Shown in pieces: positions 1-4,262 of a stretch of 5,179 nucleotides of DNA. The stretch is taken from assembly GCA_018700655.1 (NCBI GenBank), contig JABIUG010000305.1:1-5179 (forward strand), read 5' to 3'. Position 1 is the stretch's first letter; each line of letters opens with the position of its first letter. The notes under the pieces were generated by a model, which saw only the letters and a program-made list of their open reading frames with translations, had not been told where the DNA came from and did no database searches. The position numbers were made by a program, and so were the translations under genes. This DNA is from Rhodospirillaceae bacterium. GTDB lineage: Bacteria; Pseudomonadota; Alphaproteobacteria; SP197.

Positions 1-1113
1 GAAGTCATGTCGCGCCTGGCGATCGAGCACGGTTCGATCAACCTGGGGCAGGGGTTTCCCGATCAGGACGGGCCCGAAGATGTCCGCCGGGTCGCTGCCG
101 ATGCGCTGATGGAAGGCCCCAACCAGTACCCGCCCATGACCGGCCTGCCCGAACTGCGCCAGGCGATCACGGCCCATGCCCAGCGGTTCTATGGGCTCGA
201 ATACGACTGGCAGAGCGAGATCGTCGTCACGTCGGGCGCGACCGAGGCGCTGGCCGATTGTTTCCTGGCGATGCTCAACCCCGGCGATGAAGTGATTCTG
301 CTTGAGCCGCTTTATGATTCCTATCCACCGATCGTCGAGCGGGCCGGTGCGGTGCCGCGTTATGTCAGCCTGCGCCCGCCCGAGTGGTCGCTGCCGCTGG
401 CCGAACTCGAAGCGGTGTTCGGGCCCAAAACCAAGATGATCCTGCTCAACAACCCGATGAACCCGGCCTCCAAGGTGTTCCGGCGCGAAGAACTCGAGAC
501 GATCGCGTGGCTCTGTATCGAACACGACGTCATCTGCCTGTGCGATGAGGTCTATGAGCATCTGCTGTTCGATGACCTCACGCATATCCCGATCGCCGGC
601 TTGCCCGGCATGCGCGAGCGCACGCTGCGGATTGCCTCGGCCGGCAAAATCTTCTCGCTCACCGGCTGGAAGGTCGGCTGGATTGAAGGGCCCGCCGAAC
701 TGATGAGCACAATTGCCAAGACCCATCAGTTCACGACCTTCACGACCGCACCCAATCTGCAGAAGGCTGTGGCCTATGGGCTGGCCAAGGACGACAGCTA
801 TTTCCAGAAGCTGGCAGGCGACATGCAGGCCAAGCGCGACCGCCTGGGCGCCGGGCTGGAGCGTGCCGGTTTCGAGGTCCTGCCGTCAGACGGAACCTAT
901 TTTGTCAGTGCCGATTTCCGGCCGTTGGGATTCAACGGCACTGATGAGGAATTCTGCCGCATGATCACGGTCGAGGCTGGCGTGACCGCGGTGCCGGTCA
1001 GCGCCTTCTTCCGCTCAGCCAGGGTCGAACATCTGGCCCGCTTCTGCTTTTCCAAGCAGGACAGCATTCTCGATGCCGCCAGCGTGAAGCTCGCTGATTA
1101 CTTCAGGGACTGA
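1..1113 (+). CDS. PLP-dependent class I/II aminotransferase (kynurenine/methionine/DapC-like), 5' partial
   Basis: Fold-type I aminotransferase, a soluble cytoplasmic enzyme that moves an amino group between an amino acid and a 2-oxo acid using pyridoxal phosphate. Frame 1 is open from base 1 and reads E-V-M-S-R-L-A. Relatives have about 15-20 residues before this point, so the ATG at 7 is probably internal and the gene starts outside the window. Counting from that Met: N-terminal INLGQGFPD at 11-19, SGATEA at 76-81 (cofactor phosphate region), NNPMNP at 148-153 with the conserved Asn152, CDEVYE at 179-184 with Asp180 (pyridine nitrogen) and Tyr183, SAGKIFSLTGWKVGW at 211-225 with Lys214 as the Schiff-base lysine, and RFCFSK at 345-350 with Arg345 as the substrate-carboxylate arginine. 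All key residues are present. The closest families are kynurenine-oxoglutarate transaminase, YbdL-type methionine aminotransferase and N-succinyldiaminopimelate aminotransferase; sequence alone does not separate them. It converges on the binding-protein gene. Confidence 0.93.
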   Translation, partial: EVMSRLAIEHGSINLGQGFPDQDGPEDVRRVAADALMEGPNQYPPMTGLPELRQAITAHAQRFYGLEYDWQSEIVVTSGATEALADCFLAMLNPGDEVILLEPLYDSYPPIVERAGAVPRYVSLRPPEWSLPLAELEAVFGPKTKMILLNNPMNPASKVFRREELETIAWLCIEHDVICLCDEVYEHLLFDDLTHIPIAGLPGMRERTLRIASAGKIFSLTGWKVGWIEGPAELMSTIAKTHQFTTFTTAPNLQKAVAYGLAKDDSYFQKLAGDMQAKRDRLGAGLERAGFEVLPSDGTYFVSADFRPLGFNGTDEEFCRMITVEAGVTAVPVSAFFRSARVEHLARFCFSKQDSILDAASVKLADYFRD

Positions 1114-1173
1114 AGAGAAGAAGGCCCACACAGATCCGCGTTGCGAGTCTGCGTGAGCCTGTCTCTCAGTCAA

Positions 1174-1193
1174 CCGGCGCACTGTGGCGCCGG
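1174..1193. terminator. GC hairpin between convergent genes, possible bidirectional terminator
   Basis: CCGGCGC (1174-1180) pairs perfectly with GCGCCGG (1187-1193) across a 6-nt loop. It lies 60 bases after the aminotransferase stop and 5 bases beyond the binding-protein stop (TAA on the minus strand, 1199-1201). Position and symmetry fit a shared terminator for the two converging genes. Neither side has a real U-tract: the plus side continues GGCATTT and the minus side TTGACT. Intrinsic termination may therefore be weak, or the hairpin may mainly protect 3' ends. The rest of 1114-1198 shows nothing else recognisable. Confidence 0.4.
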
Positions 1194-1198
1194 GGCAT

Positions 1199-2326
1199 TT
1201 ACATGCCGAGTTTCACCTCTTCCCACAGCAGGATGTACTTTTCGTCGAACTCCGGCGGGATCGGCGCGAGGATGCCCTTGGCCAGAAAGGCCTCGGGATC
1301 GCTGAGGCCGGTCTCGTCGATGCGCTCTGCCGGAACCATGTCGAACGACTTGGCATTCGAGGCTCCGTAACTGTACGCGTCGATCAGAAAGGCGCCAGCT
1401 TCGGGCGACATCATGGCGTCGAGGAAATCGTAAATCTTGTCCTCGCTCGTGGTGCGGTTCTCCTGGTGGGCCATCACAAAGCCGCAGACCCAGTTGCGCG
1501 CGCCTTCTTTGGGCGCCATGTACTTCACGGGAAGCCCCTGGTCGCTGACGGTCTTGTATAGGTCGTTCCAGGCGTAGGTCGCGACCACTTCGCCGTTGAC
1601 CATAGCCTGGCCGGCCTCCGACTGGCTCTCCCAGTAGAAGCGCAGCAGCTCCCTCTGTTTTTCGAGCAACACCCGGATCTCGCCGAGTTGTCCGTCGGTC
1701 AGGGATTCCAGGTTGGTGAAGCCGAGCACCTGGGCTGCGACCTGCACACCAGGCTGTGGCGCATCGTAGGTCGCCAGCCTGCCCTTGTAGCGCTCGTCGA
1801 ACAGCAGGCCCCAGGACTCTTCCTCAATATCCACCAGATCTGTGCGGTAGAGGATCGACGAATTGCCCCAGTCCCACGGAATGAAGAGGCTATCGCCGCT
1901 TGCCGTCTTGGTCGAACTGATGTTCCTGAGCGGCTCGAAGTAGTCGCCCCAGTACTTCAGGCGTGAAGTATCGATCGGCTCAATGACGCCCGCGGCGTAC
2001 CATTCGGTCACGCTGCCCGAGCAGGGGTGGATCACGTCGACCTGAAATCCGGCCAGGATCTTGCTCTTGGCTTCCGAGGTCCCGCTGAAGTAGCTGATGT
2101 CCGGTGATACGCCGTGTTTGTCGATGTATTCCTGATGGAACTCTGGAAGTTCGTAGCCCGCCCAGGTGAAGTACTCGACTTCATCGTCGGAATCCTGTGC
2201 CGACGCACCCTGGGAAGCGAGCGGCATGGCCGCGAGGCTCAACCCGAGCGAACTCAATGTCTTGTGCATCGTGCGCCGGTCCATGCGGCCTGAAAGCAGT
2301 TGGTCAACTGGATCACGTGAAACCAT
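1199..2326 (-). CDS. ABC transporter extracellular solute-binding protein, PotD-like, Tat-type signal
   Basis: Periplasmic binding protein of the spermidine/putrescine (PotD) family, 375 aa from the chosen start; E. coli PotD is 348 aa. The ATG at 2326 is chosen because AAGGGAG lies 7 nt upstream and a promoter lies about 110 bp upstream. The frame is open to another ATG at 2428, but that would sit at the predicted transcription start. Residues 1-43 form the export signal: MDRRTMHK with Arg17-Arg18, a hydrophobic stretch at about 23-39, and a likely cut after ASA (41-43). This resembles a Tat signal with a weak consensus. The mature part starts with YFTWAGYE (52-59, the family's first strand), and IPWDWG at 149-154 and YAWNDL at 251-256 match PotD landmarks. 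By eye the aromatic cage is kept (Trp55, Tyr58, Trp253, Trp279, Tyr320), but three of four amine-binding acids are not, so the ligand may not be spermidine. No permease or ATPase gene is in the window. Confidence 0.9.
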   Translation of the reverse strand: MVSRDPVDQLLSGRMDRRTMHKTLSSLGLSLAAMPLASQGASAQDSDDEVEYFTWAGYELPEFHQEYIDKHGVSPDISYFSGTSEAKSKILAGFQVDVIHPCSGSVTEWYAAGVIEPIDTSRLKYWGDYFEPLRNISSTKTASGDSLFIPWDWGNSSILYRTDLVDIEEESWGLLFDERYKGRLATYDAPQPGVQVAAQVLGFTNLESLTDGQLGEIRVLLEKQRELLRFYWESQSEAGQAMVNGEVVATYAWNDLYKTVSDQGLPVKYMAPKEGARNWVCGFVMAHQENRTTSEDKIYDFLDAMMSPEAGAFLIDAYSYGASNAKSFDMVPAERIDETGLSDPEAFLAKGILAPIPPEFDEKYILLWEEVKLGM

Positions 2327-2333
2327 CGTATTA

Positions 2334-2340
2334 CTCCCTT
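2334..2340 (-). promoter_or_regulatory. Strong Shine-Dalgarno deciding the binding-protein start
   Basis: The minus strand reads AAGGGAG, then 7 nt (TAATACG), then the ATG at 2326-2324. This is close to ideal in sequence and spacing, and it fixes the start 34 codons inside the longest open frame. The extra residues of the longer form (rich in Arg, Ser and Thr, placed before the signal peptide) have no counterpart in the family. Confidence 0.85.
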
Positions 2341-2343
2341 GTT

Positions 2344-2395
2344 CAGTTCGTTTCCTGACTGAGCTCTCCATGAACTGCGAGGTTTCAGGAAACCT
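2344..2395 (-). other. Potentially structured leader of the binding-protein mRNA
   Basis: Three perfect inverted repeats lie in the leader just before the Shine-Dalgarno. (a) AGGTTTC/GAAACCT with a 2-nt gap, 2380-2395. (b) An 8-bp pair, TTTCCTGA in the mRNA (2392-2385) with TCAGGAAA (2358-2351). (c) A 6-bp pair, CAGTTC (2377-2372) with GAACTG (2349-2344), ending 3 nt before AAGGGAG. Pair (b) uses the same bases as (a), so these two are alternatives. Pairs (b) and (c) interleave in A-B-A'-B' order, the pattern of an H-type pseudoknot. I do not recognise a known riboswitch class. The pairing is visible in the sequence; a regulatory role is inferred. Confidence 0.35.
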
Positions 2396-2435
2396 GGGTC
2401 TGGTTGCGGTTCTTGATGACCGTTCCACCGGGTAT

Positions 2436-2463
2436 ATTCTAGAGATGAATGATTATCTGACAA
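2436..2463 (-). promoter_or_regulatory. Sigma70-like promoter of the binding-protein gene
   Basis: On the minus strand the -35 box TTGTCA (2463-2458, 5 of 6 to consensus) and the -10 box TAGAAT (2441-2436, 5 of 6) are separated by 16 nt, in a locally AT-rich patch within GC-rich DNA. Transcription would start near 2429, giving a leader of roughly 100 nt before the ATG at 2326. This makes the binding protein its own transcription unit rather than read-through from the peptidase gene upstream. Confidence 0.55.
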
Positions 2464-2497
2464 CCGCATGACCATGGCGCGCGCAGGCGCAGGGAAT

Positions 2498-2519
2498 CCG
2501 TTCGATAGCGGTCGAACGG
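2498..2519. repeat. Perfect 8-bp inverted repeat in the intergenic region
   Basis: CCGTTCGA (2498-2505) and TCGAACGG (2512-2519) are perfect arms around the 6-bp centre TAGCGG. The element is about 100 bp past the peptidase stop and 35 bp upstream of the -35 box of the binding-protein promoter. It could be a regulator's operator or part of the peptidase transcript's 3' end. There is no T-run on either side (the minus side continues ATTCCC), which argues against a classic terminator. I see no gene in 2327-2616. Confidence 0.4.
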
Positions 2520-2550
2520 GGATGCCAGGTATAGAAGGGGTGATCCGCAG

Positions 2551-2591
2551 GCGATGATCGGTGGTCAGCCCGTGGGGCCCATCACCATCGC
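2551..2591 (-). terminator. Bulged GC hairpin after the peptidase stop, weak terminator candidate
   Basis: GCGAT (2551-2555) pairs with ATCGC (2587-2591). After a 4-nt bulge, GGTG (2560-2563) pairs with CACC (2583-2586), and the loop holds an inner GCCC/GGGC (2568-2571/2575-2578). It begins 25 nt past the end of the peptidase gene. No U-tract follows, so this is only a candidate 3'-end structure; GC-rich DNA yields such folds by chance. Confidence 0.2.
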
Positions 2592-2616
2592 TGGGTGCAA
2601 TCGCGCGTTGGCGACC

Positions 2617-3231
2617 TTACCAGGTCCGGACCGGACCGCTGTCGATGTGCACGAAGTTCGAGCGCGGGTAATGGCCGGCACCACCGGCGGCCAGATTGAG
2701 CGCGACGCGATAGATTTCGCTGGAGGTGCGGTCATCCATGCGGATATCAACCGCCTGCCCGTGCAGGTGATAACTGTTCTTGGCGACGCCGGCGCCCTGG
2801 GCGAGCAGCGCGTTGTTGGTCTCGGGCGAGCGATAGGCCGAGACAATGCCGATCGGTGCCGTGGTACCCAACCGGCTGTGCACGACTTTGAGGATGTCGA
2901 GCATCGTCGGGTCAATTGCGATTTCCTGACCGTTGCGGATGTCACGCATCAGGAACTTGATCGCCTCGAGTGCATCGGGGACATAGGCGCCATTGTCGAA
3001 ATAGGCCGCTGTCAGGCGCTCGCCGGTGTGGCGATGCTCAAGCACAAGTTCACGGGTTTCCAGTGACAGGAAATCTGGAATCTCGGGCTTGGCTTCGGGC
3101 AAGGGCGCAACAGATGCCTGTGCGATTCCCGCAAACGAACCTGTGCCTGCCGCAATTCCCGCGCCGCCCATGAGTTTCAGCAAATTCCGTCTGGAACCAG
3201 CGCCACCTTGGCGCCCGTTGTGTCCCCGCAT
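2617..3231 (-). CDS. mepK: DUF882/M15 family murein endopeptidase, MepK (YcbK)-like, Tat-exported
   Basis: Zinc peptidase of the Peptidase_M15_2/DUF882 family, 204 aa; the E. coli relative MepK cuts 3-3 mDap-mDap cross-links in peptidoglycan. Residues 1-39 are a clear Tat signal: SRRNLLK with Arg14-Arg15, a Gly/Ala-rich hydrophobic core, and AQA|S cleavage at 37-40. The catalytic domain has SAYRSPETN (131-139), then SYHLHGQAVDIR (153-164) in the S-x-H-x2-G-x-A-x-D pattern giving zinc ligands His155 and Asp162, and FVHID (193-197) giving His195. The protein ends in the family's usual VR-x-W. All active-site residues are intact, so it should be an active periplasmic enzyme. The ATG has AGGAG 6 nt upstream. 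It is divergent from the amidase gene and near an LdtD-type gene that makes the bond MepK cuts. The family is certain; the exact bond specificity is inferred from MepK. The symbol reflects family membership, not proven orthology. Confidence 0.92.
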   Translation of the reverse strand: MRGHNGRQGGAGSRRNLLKLMGGAGIAAGTGSFAGIAQASVAPLPEAKPEIPDFLSLETRELVLEHRHTGERLTAAYFDNGAYVPDALEAIKFLMRDIRNGQEIAIDPTMLDILKVVHSRLGTTAPIGIVSAYRSPETNNALLAQGAGVAKNSYHLHGQAVDIRMDDRTSSEIYRVALNLAAGGAGHYPRSNFVHIDSGPVRTW

Positions 3232-3237
3232 CCCTGT

Positions 3238-3242
3238 CTCCT
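3238..3242 (-). promoter_or_regulatory. Shine-Dalgarno of the MepK-like gene
   Basis: AGGAG on the minus strand, 6 nt before the ATG at 3231-3229. It supports this start, which also places the twin-arginine motif at residues 14-15, the expected distance from the N-terminus. Confidence 0.8.
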
Positions 3243-3316
3243 AACTACCGCTCTTTTTTGAACGTGTCGGTTTCGTGGCGAGGTGCTTAGCAAGAAAAGA
3301 AGGAATCCGTAAAGAC

Positions 3317-3329
3317 GTGATCATGTCAC
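3317..3329. repeat. Short CRP/FNR-like inverted repeat, weak
   Basis: GTGA (3317-3320) and TCAC (3326-3329) flank a 5-bp spacer, with the palindrome TGATCA inside. It resembles a CRP-type site, but the spacer is 5 rather than 6 and the outer bases do not match. It lies about 90 bp upstream of the MepK-like start. Confidence 0.2.
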
Positions 3330-3347
3330 AGAACAGAAGGGGAATTG

Positions 3348-3408
3348 TGTTGCAATGACGCAACAGGCGAGATAGCCCGTTCATCATGCAACTCATAGGT
3401 TTGCAATG
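3348..3408. promoter_or_regulatory. Cluster of GTTGC/TTGCAA elements in the divergent control region
   Basis: A perfect 6-bp inverted repeat TGTTGC-AATGAC-GCAACA occupies 3348-3365. The 8-mer TTGCAATG occurs at 3350-3357 and again at 3401-3408, 51 bp apart, about five helical turns. A further GCAAC half-site is at 3388-3392. The cluster sits between the divergently transcribed MepK-like and amidase genes and just upstream of the amidase's candidate promoter. This fits a dimeric repressor or activator serving one or both genes, but no known regulator's consensus is recognised. The remaining divergent region (3232-3491) is AT-richer than the genes and shows no RNA gene. Confidence 0.35.
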
Positions 3409-3413
3409 CACGG

Positions 3414-3443
3414 TTGGAGGGATTTTTACGATATAGATACAAT
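3414..3443 (+). promoter_or_regulatory. Candidate promoter of the amidase gene
   Basis: The -10 box TACAAT (3438-3443, 5 of 6 to consensus) lies in an AT-rich patch. A weak -35 box TTGGAG (3414-3419, 3 of 6) lies 18 nt upstream. Transcription would begin near 3450, leaving a leader of about 40 nt with GGGGA at 3480-3484 as ribosome-binding sequence, 7 nt before the ATG. The weak -35 would suit an activator or a rarely used gene. Confidence 0.35.
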
Positions 3444-3491
3444 CAAACATCAACTGGTTGAGCAGCGGTTTGACGGAATGGGGAAAAGGCA

Positions 3492-4235
3492 ATGACAAAA
3501 CTGGCGCTGGTGGTCGGGCACACCAAAAGCAGCCCGGGGGCGACGGCAGCGGCTCCGATCAATGACAGCGAATATCGGTGGAACAAGGAACTTGCGGAAA
3601 TGATGTTGGCACATGCCGCAGGTATGGCCGGCGTTGCCGCTAAGGTGTTTCAGCGTGATGGCGTCGGGGTCGCCGGAGCCTATCGCCAGGCCTGGGAGTG
3701 GGGTGCTGAAGGTTCGATAGAGCTCCATTTCAATGCCGCGGGCCCCTCGGCAACCGGCTCTGAGACACTCTATGTGACGCCGCTGTCGCTACCGTTGGCC
3801 GAAGCGGTCCAGGACGCAACACTCACTGTTCTGGGTTTACGCGATCGCGGGGTGAAGACATCCTTGGCGGCAAGTGGCGGTCGGGGTGAGCAGAATCTGA
3901 TGCAGATGGGCGGTCGTCCTTCGATCCTGACGGAACCGTTTTTTGGCTCGAATCCGGCCGACGCAACGGTTGCCCGGCAGCAGAAGTCGGCTTTGGCCAG
4001 GGCTCAGCTCGAGGCAGCCGTGAATGTATTGGTCAACATCGATGCTGAAGACCACTGGACCGTCAGGGCCAGTGCGCTGAACGTCCGCGGCGGGCCCGGG
4101 ACCGACTACGAGAAACTCTCATGGGGGCCGTTGTCCCAGGGCACCGCTGTTGAACTGATCGGGCGGCACGACGAGTGGGCGTTCATTCGTGCCGAAGCCG
4201 GCGAAGGCTTCGTCCATGCGGCCTTTCTGTCCTGA
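3492..4235 (+). CDS. Zinc N-acetylmuramoyl-L-alanine amidase (Amidase_3-type) with C-terminal SH3 domain, no signal peptide
   Basis: Peptidoglycan amidase that cleaves between N-acetylmuramic acid and L-alanine of the stem peptide; 247 aa. The catalytic domain spans about 1-182. VVGHTKSSPGA (7-17) supplies zinc ligand His10, SEYRWN (26-31) the ligand Glu27, IELHFN (76-81) the ligand His79, and ILTEPFFGSN (145-154) the catalytic Glu148. The Amidase_3 set is therefore complete. An SH3 domain follows at about 188-247 with the usual ALNVRGGPG (195-203) and a G-F-V-H end, a wall-binding module. An in-frame TGA at 3471-3473 with no start codon before 3492 fixes the start, so the protein truly lacks a signal peptide. 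The GH-TKSSPGA opening, small size and missing signal resemble phage endolysins more than AmiA/B/C. It could be a captured or GTA/prophage-type lysin, a recycling enzyme, or a protein exported by another route. No holin, spanin or phage gene is visible beside it. Confidence 0.88.
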   Translation: MTKLALVVGHTKSSPGATAAAPINDSEYRWNKELAEMMLAHAAGMAGVAAKVFQRDGVGVAGAYRQAWEWGAEGSIELHFNAAGPSATGSETLYVTPLSLPLAEAVQDATLTVLGLRDRGVKTSLAASGGRGEQNLMQMGGRPSILTEPFFGSNPADATVARQQKSALARAQLEAAVNVLVNIDAEDHWTVRASALNVRGGPGTDYEKLSWGPLSQGTAVELIGRHDEWAFIRAEAGEGFVHAAFLS

Positions 4236-4262
4236 GCCGCGATCTGCTCTAACCGGCGGCTC
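4234..4262. terminator. Hairpin joining two convergent stop codons
   Basis: GAGCCGC (4234-4240) pairs with GCGGCTC (4256-4262) over a 15-nt loop. The left arm contains the last two bases of the amidase TGA; the right arm ends on the first plus-strand base of the transpeptidase stop (TAG on the minus strand, 4264-4262). It is placed for a bidirectional terminator, but there is no U-tract, so strength is uncertain. Confidence 0.35.

Noticed and set aside
1..9. ATG at 7 as the true start of the aminotransferase
   Set aside because: The frame is open to base 1 with family-like residues (E-V) before it, there is no ribosome site in view, and homologues carry about 15-20 more residues.
1184..1561. 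125-codon plus-strand open frame opposite the binding protein
   Set aside because: It is antisense to the conserved C-terminal part of the binding protein and has no ribosome site; its start lies inside the terminator-like hairpin.
2327..2428. N-terminal extension of the binding protein to an ATG at 2428
   Set aside because: It has no Shine-Dalgarno, lies at the predicted transcription start and adds 34 residues before a normal signal peptide. The ATG at 2326 has AAGGGAG at ideal spacing.
2554..3066. 170-codon plus-strand open frame opposite the MepK-like gene
   Set aside because: It is antisense to a gene with intact Tat signal and zinc motifs, and its translation shows no recognisable domain. 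Long antisense frames are common in GC-rich DNA.
3254..3259. Run of six T as an intrinsic terminator on the plus strand
   Set aside because: No GC-rich hairpin precedes it and no plus-strand gene ends nearby; it lies in the 5' leader of the MepK-like gene on the opposite strand.
3241..3498. 85-codon minus-strand open frame filling the divergent intergenic region and ending next to the MepK-like start
   Set aside because: It has no Shine-Dalgarno, runs over the promoter and repeat elements, and its composition does not match the neighbouring genes. Its stop abuts the real ribosome site by chance, though a shorter leader peptide cannot be fully excluded.
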